Program-made: the position numbers and the translations under genes
Origin: Limimaricola sp.
GTDB taxonomy: Bacteria; Pseudomonadota; Alphaproteobacteria; Rhodobacterales; Rhodobacteraceae
Length of the DNA stretch: 64,000 nt
Reading direction: 5' to 3'
Assembly (NCBI RefSeq): GCF_016125575.1
Contig: NZ_WGLM01000002.1
Span: forward strand, 855,140 to 919,139
Shown here: piece by piece, positions 28,274-38,214 of the stretch
Numbering within the stretch: the first letter of the stretch is position 1
Layout: each line of letters begins with the position of its first letter
Notes under the pieces: generated by a model
What the model saw: only the letters and a program-made list of their open reading frames with translations
Database searches by the model: none
Told to the model about the DNA's origin: nothing

Positions 28274-29443
28274 TTAAATGGGCAATATCTCGACCAAGTC
28301 ACCGATGGCGCGCGCGGGGTCGTGCGGGGGGCGCATGACCAGGCAGTTGGCCGCGCTCAGCACGCTCAGCAGGGCGCTGTCCTGTCGCGCGAAGGGGGTG
28401 ACGGTGTCGCCGTCGGTGCGCGCGCGCAGGAAATGCGTCCGCCCCCCATTGGCATCGAGATGTCCGCCAAGACGTGCAGGTTTGCGTGCCGCGGGGCCTG
28501 CCGGCAGTCCCTGCATCGCGCGCAGGACCGGCATCACGAAGACCTCGCCGCAGACCAGCGCCGAAACCGGGTTGCCCGGCAGGCCCACCATCATCGCGCC
28601 ATCCATCCGCCCGGCCATCAGCGGCTTGCCCGGCCGCATGGCGACCTTGTGAAAGGCCAGGTCTATGCCGCGGGATTGGGCAACCTGCGCCACGATGTCA
28701 TGATCGCCGACCGAGGCGCCGCCGATCGTCAGCACGAGGTCGGCCCCCGCGGCAAGGTCCAACACCACTCCCAGCGAGGCGGCATCGTCGCGCGCGATGG
28801 GCAGCAAGCGGGGCAGGGCGCCTTCGCGCGCCACCATCGCCGCCAGACCCAGTGCGTTCGAGGCGATGATCTGGTCGGGCCCGGGCGTTTCGCCTGGTGC
28901 CACAAGCTCGTTCCCGGTCGAGATGATGGCGACGCTTGGCCGCCGCGCGACAGGCACCGCAGGGATATTCATTGCCGCCAGCAGCGCGATATCCGCCGGC
29001 CCAAGCCGCCGGGGCGCCTGCAACAGGTCGCCCGCCGCGAAATCGCCGCCCGCCGGGCGGATATGCGGGCCGCCACCCACTTCGCCCAGCGTGATGACAT
29101 CGCCCTCGCGCGTGACGTCCTCTTGCAGGACGATGCGGGTTGCGCCCGGCGGCACCGGCGCGCCGGTAAAGATGCGCACGGCCTGCCCGGCCGCCACCCG
29201 GCCGTCAAAGGCGCGGCCCGCCGCGGCCTCGCCCACGACCTGCAGGGTCGCACCCGGCCGGACCTCGGCGGCGATCACGGCATAACCGTCCATCGCGGAG
29301 GCATCGAAGGGGGGCTGCGTCAGCCGGGCGGCCTGGGGGTGCAGCAGCACGCGGCCACCGGCCTCGGCTAAAGGCACGGTTTCGGACTGCGGCGCAGGAA
29401 CCAGCGCGAAAAGCCGCGCCAGCGCCTCCTCGACCGAGATCAT
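28274..29443 (-). CDS. moeA: molybdopterin molybdotransferase MoeA
   Basis: 389 residues. Inserts molybdate into adenylylated molybdopterin. Segments: [34 protein letters not shown], the MoCF-like GGASVGDHD, and [10 protein letters not shown] with [12 protein letters not shown]. The ATG at 29443 overlaps the moaC stop by 4 nt; the much longer upstream frame is out of phase with moaC and not homologous. Part of trpC-moaC-moeA, with lexA behind it. Confidence 0.96.
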   Translation of the reverse strand: MISVEEALARLFALVPAPQSETVPLAEAGGRVLLHPQAARLTQPPFDASAMDGYAVIAAEVRPGATLQVVGEAAAGRAFDGRVAAGQAVRIFTGAPVPPGATRIVLQEDVTREGDVITLGEVGGGPHIRPAGGDFAAGDLLQAPRRLGPADIALLAAMNIPAVPVARRPSVAIISTGNELVAPGETPGPDQIIASNALGLAAMVAREGALPRLLPIARDDAASLGVVLDLAAGADLVLTIGGASVGDHDIVAQVAQSRGIDLAFHKVAMRPGKPLMAGRMDGAMMVGLPGNPVSALVCGEVFVMPVLRAMQGLPAGPAARKPARLGGHLDANGGRTHFLRARTDGDTVTPFARQDSALLSVLSAANCLVMRPPHDPARAIGDLVEILPI

Positions 29444-29928
29444 GGCGCCTCGAAGCGGCCCGAGGCGCCGCCATCCTTCAGGACCACGCGAATGCCGCCA
29501 ATGGCCATGTCGCGCTGTACCGCCTTGAGCATGTCGTAGATCGTCAGCGCGGCCACCGAAACGGCAGTCAGCGCCTCCATCTCGACGCCGGTTTGCCCGG
29601 TGGTGCGCACGGTCGCGCGGAGGCGCACGCCGGGAAGATCGACATCGGGGTCTAGCTCCAGCGCGACCTTGCTCAGCGGCAGGGGATGGCAAAGCGGGAT
29701 CAGCGCGGCAGTCTGCTTTGCGCCCATGATGCCCGCGAGCCGCGCCGTGCCCAGCACATCGCCCTTTTCGGCGGTGCCTTCGGTGACCAGTGCCAGCGTT
29801 GCCGCGGTCATGGTCACATGGCCCTCGGCCACCGCGACGCGGTCGGTGACAGGCTTGGCCGTGACATCAACCATGTGCGCCTTGCCCGCGGCATCGAAAT
29901 GGCTGAGCTTGCCCGCCCCGGCCATCAC
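29440..29928 (-). CDS. moaC: cyclic pyranopterin monophosphate synthase MoaC
   Basis: 162 residues. Second half of the first step in molybdenum cofactor synthesis. Signature: LTHFD-like start ([15 protein letters not shown]), [15 protein letters not shown], and [17 protein letters not shown] with the YDM lysine region (IYDMLKA). Overlaps trpC by 4 nt and moeA by 4 nt. Confidence 0.97.
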   Translation of the reverse strand: MMAGAGKLSHFDAAGKAHMVDVTAKPVTDRVAVAEGHVTMTAATLALVTEGTAEKGDVLGTARLAGIMGAKQTAALIPLCHPLPLSKVALELDPDVDLPGVRLRATVRTTGQTGVEMEALTAVSVAALTIYDMLKAVQRDMAIGGIRVVLKDGGASGRFEAP

Positions 29929-30734
29929 ACGACGCCCGCGCGCAGCGGATTGGCCAGCAGGGTGCGGGTCGCCGCCGCGACGTCATCCTGCCGCATCAGG
30001 CTCTCCCCGATCAGGAAGGCGCGCGCGCCGTATTTCGCCATCGCAGCAAGGTCATCGGGCGTCGACAGCCCGCTTTCGGCCACGATCATGCGGTCGGCCG
30101 GCACCAGCTTGGCCAGCTTGCGCGTGGTGTCGAGCGTCGTCTCGAACGTGTGCAAGTTGCGGTTGTTGATGCCGATCAGGGGCGATTTCAGCAGCGCGGC
30201 GCGTCCCAGCTCGGCCGCGTCATGCACCTCGATCAGCACGTCCATGCGCCAGTCGTTCGCTGCCGCCTCAAGCTCGGCCGCCTGCGTATCGCTGACGGCG
30301 GCCATGATGATCAGGATGCAATCGGCCTGAAGCGCGCGGGCCTCGACCACCTGGTAGGGGTCGAACAGGAAATCCTTGCGCAGGCAGGGCAGGTCCACGG
30401 CATCATGCGCGGCGACGAGATATCTGTCATCGCCCTGGAACGAGGGGCCATCGGTCAGCACCGACAGGCAGGTCGCCCCGCCATCGGCATAGGCACGGGC
30501 CAGGGCGGGCGGATCGAAATCGGCGCGGATCAGGCCCTTGGAGGGGCTGGCCTTCTTGATTTCCGCGATCAGGCCATAGCCTTCGCGCGTGGCATCCATC
30601 AGCGCGCGGGCAAATCCGCGCACCGGGGCCGCGGCCTGGGCGCGGTCTTCCAGCACGGCAAGCGGCGTGGCGGCCTTGCAGGCGGCGATATGCTCCAGCT
30701 TGTAGGAGCGGATCTGATCGAGAATGGTTCCCAT
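29925..30734 (-). CDS. trpC: indole-3-glycerol phosphate synthase
   Basis: 269 residues. TIM-barrel enzyme of tryptophan synthesis (CdRP to IGP). Active-site segments: [11 protein letters not shown] (catalytic Lys), [23 protein letters not shown] and VAESGLST. Separated from ung by a 123-bp AT-rich gap, so it probably begins its own transcript with moaC and moeA. A CTAGG-type -10-like element lies just before the start. Confidence 0.97.
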   Translation of the reverse strand: MGTILDQIRSYKLEHIAACKAATPLAVLEDRAQAAAPVRGFARALMDATREGYGLIAEIKKASPSKGLIRADFDPPALARAYADGGATCLSVLTDGPSFQGDDRYLVAAHDAVDLPCLRKDFLFDPYQVVEARALQADCILIIMAAVSDTQAAELEAAANDWRMDVLIEVHDAAELGRAALLKSPLIGINNRNLHTFETTLDTTRKLAKLVPADRMIVAESGLSTPDDLAAMAKYGARAFLIGESLMRQDDVAAATRTLLANPLRAGVV

Positions 30735-30857
30735 GCCCTAGACCTAGCCAAAAGGGGGGCGGAAAGGAAGGGGCGGCGCTGTCAGTCCGCGCGCGACGTC
30801 ATTCAGATCATATAGAATATTTATTACAATGAGTTGCGCGCCATAATTCAGGCAAAT

Positions 30858-31499
30858 TCACGCCCAGCGAATGGGCGGTTCGCCACGGTCCGCAAGCCAG
30901 CCGTTGACGCGCGAGAACGGGCGCGATCCGAAAAAGCCGCGATGGGCCGACAGCGGCGACGGATGGGCGCTGGCCACGACAAGGTGGTGCGGCGACAGGC
31001 CCCGCGCTGACTTCTGTGCTGGTCCGCCCCAAAGCAGGAAGGCTCGCGGCCGCGCGTCCAGCCTTGCCAGGACTTGCGCCACCAGCCTGCTCCAGCCCAG
31101 CCGCGCATGGGCGCCCGCCGCACCCTCGGGCACGCTGAGCGCGGTGTTGAGCAGCAGCACCCCCTGGTCGGCCCAGTCGCCAAGGTCGGTCGCCTTGCGC
31201 GAAACTTGAAGATCGTCGTGTAACTCCTTGAAAATGTTTCCAAGGCTGTCAAGGCGGCCGCCAAACCCGTTGGGGATGGAAAAGGCCAGCCCGTCGGCCT
31301 TGCCGGGCGTGTGGTAGGGATCCTGCCCGAGGATCACCACGCGCACGGCCTCTGGCTGGGTGCGTTCTAGCGCGTGAAACCGGCGGTCCTGCGGCGGATA
31401 GACGGGGCGATCCTCGGTGTCGAGCGCCTGCGCGATGCGCGGCCAGTCCTCGGTGAAAAACGGCAGATCGGCCCAGCCGCCCAGCCGCGAAAGGCTCAT
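30858..31499 (-). CDS. ung: uracil-DNA glycosylase (family 1)
   Basis: 213 residues. Removes uracil from DNA. Catalytic water-activating D60 in GQDPYH, FSIPNG and LLNTALSV uracil-binding segments, and the [13 protein letters not shown] loop near residue 178. Its ATG overlaps the trpD stop by 4 nt, so a repair gene is coupled to tryptophan genes. Confidence 0.97.
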   Translation of the reverse strand: MSLSRLGGWADLPFFTEDWPRIAQALDTEDRPVYPPQDRRFHALERTQPEAVRVVILGQDPYHTPGKADGLAFSIPNGFGGRLDSLGNIFKELHDDLQVSRKATDLGDWADQGVLLLNTALSVPEGAAGAHARLGWSRLVAQVLARLDARPRAFLLWGGPAQKSARGLSPHHLVVASAHPSPLSAHRGFFGSRPFSRVNGWLADRGEPPIRWA

Positions 31500-32512
31500 G
31501 CCCCTTGCGTCACGCGCGCCAGCGTCTCGACCGCCTTGCGCGCCTTGCCGCTGTCGATGCTTTCACGCGCCAGCGCCACGCCATCGGTCAGGCTCTCGGC
31601 CTTGCCCGCCACGACCAGCGCCGCGGCGGCGTTCATCAGCACCGCGTCGCGATAGGCCCCGGCGACACCCTCCAGCAGTGCCCGGAAGGCGGCGCCGTTC
31701 TCTTCGGGCGTGCCGCCAAGGATCGCCTCGAAGGGGTGCACCGGCAGGCCGGCATCCTCGGGGTGAACCTCCTGCAGCGTCACCCTCCCCTCGGCAAGGG
31801 CGGCGACATGGGTCAGGCCGCTGATGCTGATCTCGTCGGTGCCGTCCGCGCCATGCACCAGCCAGGCCGCCTCCGATCCCAGCGCCTTGAGCGTCAGCGC
31901 CATCGGCTCGATCAGGTCGCGCGAGAAGGCTCCGGTCAGCTGCCGTTTCACACCCGCCGGATTGGTCAGCGGGCCGAGGATGTTGAAGATCGTCCGCGTG
32001 CCCAGTTCGGCGCGGGTGGGCATGACATGCTTGATCGCCGGATGGTGCATCGGCGCCATCATGAAGCCGATCCCGGCCTCGGCCAGCCCGCGTTCCACTA
32101 CGGCCGCCCCGACCATGACGTTGATGCCAAGCTGCCCCAGCGCATCGGCCGCGCCCGATTTCGACGACAGGTTGCGGTTGCCGTGCTTGGCCACCGGCAC
32201 GCCCGCCCCGGCCACGACAAAGGCCGTGGCTGTCGAGATGTTCAGCGTGCCCTTGCCGTCGCCGCCCGTGCCCACGATGTCGATCGCGCCCGCGGGCGCC
32301 TTCACGGGGTTGCACTTGGCGCGCATCACCGCGGCGGCGGCGGCATATTCCTCGACCGTTTCGCCGCGCGTGCGCAGCGCCATCAGCAGGCCGCCGATCT
32401 GGCTGGGCGTCGCGTCGCCCTCGAACAGGATCTGGAACGCCTGTTCGGCCTGCGCGCGGGTCAGGGGGCCTTCGGCGGCGGCGTGGATCAGCGGTTTCAG
32501 CGCGTCGCTCAT
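31496..32512 (-). CDS. trpD: anthranilate phosphoribosyltransferase
   Basis: 338 residues. Joins anthranilate and [18 protein letters not shown] is the PRPP-binding signature; [12 protein letters not shown] and a [10 protein letters not shown] anthranilate segment follow. Start overlaps the trpG stop by 4 nt. Confidence 0.97.
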   Translation of the reverse strand: MSDALKPLIHAAAEGPLTRAQAEQAFQILFEGDATPSQIGGLLMALRTRGETVEEYAAAAAVMRAKCNPVKAPAGAIDIVGTGGDGKGTLNISTATAFVVAGAGVPVAKHGNRNLSSKSGAADALGQLGINVMVGAAVVERGLAEAGIGFMMAPMHHPAIKHVMPTRAELGTRTIFNILGPLTNPAGVKRQLTGAFSRDLIEPMALTLKALGSEAAWLVHGADGTDEISISGLTHVAALAEGRVTLQEVHPEDAGLPVHPFEAILGGTPEENGAAFRALLEGVAGAYRDAVLMNAAAALVVAGKAESLTDGVALARESIDSGKARKAVETLARVTQGA

Positions 32513-33090
32513 GCCGGCACCGGCATCATGTCGAGGAAGTTCTGCAACAGGGCATGACCGTGCTGGCTGGCAATGCTTTCGGGGTGGAACTGCACGCCCT
32601 GGATCGGCAAGTCGCGGTGCTGCAGGCCCATGATGGTGCCGTCCTCCAGCGCGGCCGTCACCTCCAGCACCGGCGGCAGGCTGGCCCGGTCGACGATCAG
32701 CGAATGATAACGCGTCGCCTCGAAGGGGCTGGGCAGGCCGCGAAACACGCCCGCGTTTTGGTGATGGATCAGGCCCATCTTGCCATGGACGATCTCGTGA
32801 CAGCGCACGACCTTGCCGCCAAAGGCTTGCCCGATTGTCTGGTGGCCAAGGCAGACACCCAGAAGCGGCGTGCGCGTCTCGGCGGCGGCCTGCGTCAGGG
32901 CCAGACAGATGCCGGCCTGGTCCGGGTCGCAGGGGCCGGGCGACAGCACGATGCCCGCCGGCCGCATCGCCATGGCCTCCTGCACATCCAGCGCATCGTT
33001 GCGGCGCACGACAACCTCGGCCCCCAACTCGCCCAGGTAATGGACAAGATTGTAGGTAAAGCTGTCGTAATTATCGATCAGAAGCAGCAT
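32509..33090 (-). CDS. trpG: anthranilate synthase glutamine amidotransferase component
   Basis: 193 residues. Class I glutamine amidotransferase giving ammonia to TrpE. Catalytic C80 in GVCLGHQ, and the His/Glu pair in QFHPESI (near residue 167). The ATG at 33090 gives the family N-terminus [12 protein letters not shown]; the upstream frame extension is not conserved. trpE is not joined to it but lies 1.7 kb away on the other side of the deacetylase gene. Confidence 0.96.
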   Translation of the reverse strand: MLLLIDNYDSFTYNLVHYLGELGAEVVVRRNDALDVQEAMAMRPAGIVLSPGPCDPDQAGICLALTQAAAETRTPLLGVCLGHQTIGQAFGGKVVRCHEIVHGKMGLIHHQNAGVFRGLPSPFEATRYHSLIVDRASLPPVLEVTAALEDGTIMGLQHRDLPIQGVQFHPESIASQHGHALLQNFLDMMPVPA

Positions 33091-33224
33091 CGGCCTGTCC
33101 CGTCCGGGCAATTGGGGGCTACCGTCGCCCGGGCGGGACACGGTATAGTCGTGCCAATACATGGGCCGGGATGCGCGGCAGCGTCAAGGTCTGCGCCGGG
33201 GTGCAAGGCAAGAGGACGACAGGT

Positions 33225-34763
33225 GTGAGCAGGGGTTTCTTGGCGGGCGCCGTTTCCGGCGGTGTGGTGGCGCTGGCAGGACTGGGTGCGGTCTCGCTTA
33301 TGTCGGGGCCGCCAGTGCCGCGATTTGCCCCCGCGCCTGTTGCCACGGCGCCGGCGGCGCCTGCCCCCATGGACGCCCCGCCCGAGATCACCAAGGACCC
33401 CGCAACCAGTGCCACCGCCGATCTTGCGCCGCCGCCCGATGATGCTTCGGCCCCGGCCGTTTCGGCCGCGACGCCGCCCGCGCCTGCACAGTCTCAACCC
33501 GATAGTCCCGCGGCCCCGCCGACACCGCCGGCCCAGCAGGCGCCGGATGCGATGACGACTGCCGATGCCCTGCCGCCCGCATCTGTCAGCAGCGATACCG
33601 CCGAACCCGCGACGCCGCCCGCCGATGCGCCGCAAGCGACAGACCTGACCGCGATGGCAGACCCCGGCGCCGCCGCACCACCCGCAACCGGCGCGCCGCC
33701 CGACGCGATCAGTGCCGAAACGGCAGCCTCGTCCAGCGGGCCAGCGCCTGATGTGCCGCCGGTGGCTGCCCCCGAGGCCGGTCAGCAGGGGGCCGGTGAC
33801 GGAACCACGCCTGCCGCGCCTGACGTGCCCGGCCAGCCCGTTCCCGACAGCGCGCCACAGCCCGGCGCCCCCGCCCCGCAACCCGCGCCACAAGCTCAGG
33901 CTGCCCCGGCGGCACCTTCCGTGGCACCCAAGGCGCAGCAGAACGACGCGCCGGCTCGCCCCCCGGTTGGCCTTTCTGGCCAACCCGCGCAAGCGATGCC
34001 GACCGGCACCGACACCGTTCGCGTCCTGCGCCCCGGTACCGCCAGCGAAGCAACCGCGCCCGTGGCGGCGCCGGTTCCCGCGCTGCGCCAGTTTGCAGCG
34101 ATTGCAAACAACCCCGACAACTTGCCGGAGATGGCGATCGTGCTGATCGACGCGGGCGGACCACTGGGTGATGCGCAGGCGCTTGCGGCGATGCCCTTCC
34201 CGGTCAGCGTGGCGGTGGACCCGACGCAGGCCGACGCTGCCGAGCGCTATGCCGCCTACCGCGCCGCGGGGCTGGAGGTGCTTGCCGCGCCGCCCTTGCC
34301 GCAGGGGGCGACGCCGGGCGATGTCGAGATGACCTATGGCGCGACATTCAACCAGATGCCCGAGGCGATTGGCGTGCTCGACACCGGCAAGGGCGGAAGT
34401 GGCGCGCGTGATGCGGTCGCCTCGGAAGTGATGGCCAATCTTGCGGCAGCCGGGCGTGGCATCGTGGTGGCCGAACAAGGACTGAGCAGCGCGCTGCGCG
34501 TGGCCGAGCGGATGCAGGTTCCCGCTGTCGAGGTCTATCGTGACATCGACAGCACGGGACAGGACGCGCAAACCGTGCGTCGCTTCGTCGATCAGGCTGC
34601 CTTCGTGGCCCGCCAGAAGGGCTCCGTCGTGCTTGTGGGCCACGTGCGAGCCGATACGATCTCGGCGCTGACGCTTTGGAGTGCGGCCAACCGCGCCAGC
34701 CAGGTGGCCCTGGTGCCGGTCTCGGCGCTGCTGGCGGCGCAGCTGCCGCCCGCGCAAAACTAA
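33225..34763 (+). CDS. divergent polysaccharide deacetylase family protein (YibQ/DUF610)
   Basis: 512 residues from a GTG with AGAGGA about 8 nt upstream; an ATG at 33171 is in frame but has no ribosome site. One N-terminal membrane segment (about 5-28), then an Ala/Pro-rich linker of some 260 residues with no fold, then the deacetylase-like domain (about 300-505, from NPDNLPEMAIVLIDAGG). The usual metal-binding residues of polysaccharide deacetylases are not obvious, as in this family. Probably periplasmic; role in envelope remodelling is a guess. Tail-to-tail overlap with trpE (4 nt). Confidence 0.85.
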   Translation: MSRGFLAGAVSGGVVALAGLGAVSLMSGPPVPRFAPAPVATAPAAPAPMDAPPEITKDPATSATADLAPPPDDASAPAVSAATPPAPAQSQPDSPAAPPTPPAQQAPDAMTTADALPPASVSSDTAEPATPPADAPQATDLTAMADPGAAAPPATGAPPDAISAETAASSSGPAPDVPPVAAPEAGQQGAGDGTTPAAPDVPGQPVPDSAPQPGAPAPQPAPQAQAAPAAPSVAPKAQQNDAPARPPVGLSGQPAQAMPTGTDTVRVLRPGTASEATAPVAAPVPALRQFAAIANNPDNLPEMAIVLIDAGGPLGDAQALAAMPFPVSVAVDPTQADAAERYAAYRAAGLEVLAAPPLPQGATPGDVEMTYGATFNQMPEAIGVLDTGKGGSGARDAVASEVMANLAAAGRGIVVAEQGLSSALRVAERMQVPAVEVYRDIDSTGQDAQTVRRFVDQAAFVARQKGSVVLVGHVRADTISALTLWSAANRASQVALVPVSALLAAQLPPAQN

Positions 34764-36271
34764 CGGTTGCCCTCGGGGCGGAACATCGTCGCGTCGGCCG
34801 CGGCGCGACGGATCGCATTCGATTTGTGGACCGTTTCCTGGTACTCGGTCTCGGGGTCGCTATCGTAAACGACGCCGCCCCCGGCCTGGATATAAAGCGT
34901 CTGGTCCTTCAACACGGCGGTGCGCAGCGCGATGCACATGTCCATGTCGCCGTTCGCGCTGAAATAGCCGCAGCCGCCGCCATAGACACCGCGCTTTTCC
35001 GGCTCCAGCTCGTCGATGATCTCCATCGCGCGGACCTTGGGCGCGCCGCTGACCGTGCCGGCGGGCATGCCCGCAAAGAAGGCCGACAGCGCATCCTGAT
35101 CCTCGGCCAGCTCGCCCACCACGTTCGAGACGATATGCATGACGTGGCTGTAGCGTTCGATGATGAACTGGTCGGTCGGGTGCACCGTGCCGATCTTCGC
35201 GACCCGGCCCACGTCGTTGCGGCCAAGGTCGAGCAGCATCAGGTGCTCGGCCCGTTCCTTGGCATCGGCCAGCAGGCTGACCTCGTGCGCCTTGTCCTCT
35301 TCCGGCGTGGCGCCGCGGGGGCGGGTGCCGGCGATCGGTCGGATGGTGATCTGGTTGCCGAAAACCCGGACCAGGATCTCGGGGCTGGCGCCAATCACCT
35401 GGAAATCGCCGAAGTTGAAGTAGAACATGAAGGGCGAAGGATTGGTCCGCCGCAGCGAGCGGTAAAGCGCAAAGGGCGGCTCGCGGAAATCCTGTGCCCA
35501 GCGTTGGCTTGGCACGACCTGAAAGATGTCGCCGGCGCGGATGTAGTCCTTGGCCTTCTCCACCGCGGCCTTGTAGCCTTCATGGCTGAAGTTCGACACT
35601 GGCGGCCCCGGTTCATGCGGCGCGGCAAGCGCGCGAGTGTCGGCCGGCACCGCACGTTCCAGTGCGCGCTGGGCATCCATCACGCGCTCTGCCGCCTGCG
35701 CAAACGCCGCCTTTGCGGGCAGGCCGGGCGTGACCCAGGCCGGCGCAACAAGGATCACATCGCCCTTCACCCCGTCCAGCACCGCCACCACCGACGGGCG
35801 CAAGAGCACCGCATCGGGCAGGCCGATCGGGTCGGGGTTGACGTCGGGCAGATGCTCGACCAGCCGTATCATGTCGTAGCCAAGGTAGCCGTAGAGCCCC
35901 GCCGCAGCGCCCGGCAGCCCCTCGGGCAGGGTAATGCGGCTTTCGGCCAACAGCGCGCGCAGGCTGGTCAGCGGATCGGCCTGCTGCACCTCCCATGCGG
36001 TCTCGTCATAACGTGCGGCACGATTGATGCGCGCCTCAGTCCCGCGGCAATCCCAGATCAGGTCGGGGTTCATGCCGACGATCGAGTAGCGCCCGCGCAC
36101 TTCGCCGCCGGTCACGCTTTCCAGCATGAAGGCATGCTTGCCGGCCCCGGCGAGCTTCAGCATCAACGAGACGGGCGTGTCCAGATCGGCGGCAAGGCGC
36201 GTGTAGACAACTTGGTTCAGGCCAGCGTCATAGCCGGCGCGGAAGGTCTCGAAGTCGGGGCTGAGCGGCAT
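34760..36271 (-). CDS. trpE: anthranilate synthase component I
   Basis: 503 residues. Makes anthranilate from chorismate with TrpG ammonia. Feedback-site LLES-like segment (FMLESVTGGEVRGRYS) and the chorismate core: IAGTRPRG, LGRNDVGRV, GTVSGAPKVRAMEI and GGGVVYDSDPE. No leader peptide or attenuator is visible in the 7-nt gap to the upstream foldase gene, so it is probably cotranscribed with it. Confidence 0.97.
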   Translation of the reverse strand: MPLSPDFETFRAGYDAGLNQVVYTRLAADLDTPVSLMLKLAGAGKHAFMLESVTGGEVRGRYSIVGMNPDLIWDCRGTEARINRAARYDETAWEVQQADPLTSLRALLAESRITLPEGLPGAAAGLYGYLGYDMIRLVEHLPDVNPDPIGLPDAVLLRPSVVAVLDGVKGDVILVAPAWVTPGLPAKAAFAQAAERVMDAQRALERAVPADTRALAAPHEPGPPVSNFSHEGYKAAVEKAKDYIRAGDIFQVVPSQRWAQDFREPPFALYRSLRRTNPSPFMFYFNFGDFQVIGASPEILVRVFGNQITIRPIAGTRPRGATPEEDKAHEVSLLADAKERAEHLMLLDLGRNDVGRVAKIGTVHPTDQFIIERYSHVMHIVSNVVGELAEDQDALSAFFAGMPAGTVSGAPKVRAMEIIDELEPEKRGVYGGGCGYFSANGDMDMCIALRTAVLKDQTLYIQAGGGVVYDSDPETEYQETVHKSNAIRRAAADATMFRPEGNR

Positions 36272-36278
36272 CGCTGGC

Positions 36279-38120
36279 CTACTGGAAGCGGGAATTGACG
36301 GCGTTCACGGCGTTCTGGTCGATGTTGATCGTCAGCCCCTGCCGCAGCCGCGCGGCCGTCATGCTGAAGACGTCCTGTGCCAGCCCCGCCGCGGCCTGAT
36401 CTGCGATGGATTTTGCCTCGGCCACGGTAGCGGGATCGGTCGGGTCGGGGGCGGCGACATCGTCAAGCTTGACGACGAAGGCCTTGTCGCCCGCATCGAT
36501 CGCGTCCGCGCTGCCAGCATCCAGAGCAAAGACCTTGGCAACGAACCCCGAGGGCGTGCCATCCACGAAGCTGCGCCGCGTGAGGTCGGTCTGGGATTGC
36601 GGCGTCAGGCCAAGGCTGGCCCAGTCGGCGCCACCGGCAACCTTTGTTGCAAGATCACCGGCCAGCTTCATCACGGCCTCTTGCGTGGCTTGGGTGCGCG
36701 CGCCCTGGGCCGCCGCGTCGTGCACCTTGTCCAGCGGTTGCAGCGTGGGCGGCGTGACGCTGTCCACACGAAGCGCAAAGATGCCACCATCGCTGAGATC
36801 AGTGACCGAGGGGAAATCGCCCTGATTGGCCGCCGCCGCGGCGGTGCGGAATTCTTCGTAGGCGGCGATACCGTCAGTCGTTTTGTCGGTCCAGTCGATC
36901 GTGCCCAACTGCATGTCTGTCTGCTGCGCAAGGTCTTCCAGTTTGGCGCCGCCTGCCAGCAGATCGTTGATATGGCTGATCTCGTCTCCGATGGCGCGCT
37001 TGGCCTTGTCGCTGGCCAGTTCGTTGCGCAGGTCGGGGGCGGCCTCGTCGAACGTCGTCGTCTGCGCCGCGATAACCGCGTTCATCCTGAAAAGCGCAGG
37101 ACCCAGATCCGTATCGAAAGGCCCCACGACATCGCCCGGGTTGGCGGCGAAGACGGCATCGCCCGCGGCCCCCAGATCGGCCTTGGCGACATCGCCCATG
37201 TCCACATCGCTTAGCGTCAGTCCACGCGCCTTCACCAGATCCTCGAAGGTCGCAGTTCCGGCGTCCAGCTGCGCCTTGGCGGCGGTGGCGGCGGCGGTAT
37301 CGGCAAAGGCCAACCGTTCGACCAGCCGTCGCTCGGGCTTGACGAAATCGGCGATGCGGCTCTGGTAGAGGTCTTTCACCGCCTGATCATCCACCTGCAT
37401 CTTGCTGCTGATCATCTCGGGCGTCAGCAGGGCATAGGTGATCTGCTTGGTCTCGGGTGTGGTGAAGGCATCGTTATGGGCGTCGTAATAGGCCTTGATC
37501 TGATCTTCGGTTGGGGCCGGCACGGGCGAGGCCAGCATCTCCGGGCCAACGGGGGCATAGGTGATCGCACGTTTCTCCAGCACGTATTTCACGACCGTGG
37601 CGGCATAGCTGGCAGGCTCGGTCACGCCGCCCGTGATGGCGCTTTGCACCAGCGTGCGGGTCACTTCGGCGCGCAATCCGGCCTCGAAGCTGGCCTCGGT
37701 CAGGCCGTTGCGCTCCAGCGTGGCCTTGTAGGCGTTGCGGTCGAACTTGCCATCAAGCCCCTTGAAGGCCGAGATCGACATGACCTGATCGCGCACTTGC
37801 GCATCGCCGACCGACAGGCCGATGTCGCTGGCAGCGTTGTCCAGCACACGCTTGGTCACGAGGCTGGCCAAAACTTGCTGGTCAAGGCCGATCGCCTTGG
37901 CCTGCGAGAACGTCACCGTCTTGCCCACCTGCGCCGATAACGCGCGCAATTGCTGGTTCATGGCGTTGGTATAGTCGGGAATGCTGATTTCTTTCTGGCC
38001 CACCGTGCCAAGCGTGTGCAGCGTGCCGCGAATACCAACGCTGCCCCAGCCCATGAGGCCCACGAACATCAGGCCGAGAACGATCCAGACGAAGACGTTG
38101 GTGCCCTTTTTCGCCGCCAT
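36279..38120 (-). CDS. PpiD-like peptidylprolyl isomerase/SurA-N-type foldase
   Basis: 613 residues. N-terminal cytoplasmic tip and one membrane anchor (residues 8-28), then a SurA-N-like helical chaperone domain (about 30-180) and a PpiC-like parvulin domain that is degenerate (about 235-370), then a C-terminal region. Acts in the periplasm on folding of envelope proteins. The gene sits just upstream of trpE, an arrangement seen in other Rhodobacterales. The isomerase residues are not clearly kept, so chaperone activity is more likely than catalysis. Confidence 0.9.
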   Translation of the reverse strand: MAAKKGTNVFVWIVLGLMFVGLMGWGSVGIRGTLHTLGTVGQKEISIPDYTNAMNQQLRALSAQVGKTVTFSQAKAIGLDQQVLASLVTKRVLDNAASDIGLSVGDAQVRDQVMSISAFKGLDGKFDRNAYKATLERNGLTEASFEAGLRAEVTRTLVQSAITGGVTEPASYAATVVKYVLEKRAITYAPVGPEMLASPVPAPTEDQIKAYYDAHNDAFTTPETKQITYALLTPEMISSKMQVDDQAVKDLYQSRIADFVKPERRLVERLAFADTAAATAAKAQLDAGTATFEDLVKARGLTLSDVDMGDVAKADLGAAGDAVFAANPGDVVGPFDTDLGPALFRMNAVIAAQTTTFDEAAPDLRNELASDKAKRAIGDEISHINDLLAGGAKLEDLAQQTDMQLGTIDWTDKTTDGIAAYEEFRTAAAAANQGDFPSVTDLSDGGIFALRVDSVTPPTLQPLDKVHDAAAQGARTQATQEAVMKLAGDLATKVAGGADWASLGLTPQSQTDLTRRSFVDGTPSGFVAKVFALDAGSADAIDAGDKAFVVKLDDVAAPDPTDPATVAEAKSIADQAAAGLAQDVFSMTAARLRQGLTINIDQNAVNAVNSRFQ

Positions 38121-38214
38121 GTTCGTTGCCTTCCCGTGCCGTAAGTATCGCTTGTTTTCCCGCCCGCGCGCGGGGGTCGCAACTCAATAGGCGGTGACAC
38201 CGCAGCGTGCAAGG

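Noticed and set aside
34760..36271. Attenuator or leader peptide for tryptophan genes
   Set aside because: No Trp-rich short frame or alternate hairpin pair is seen before trpE, trpG or trpC.
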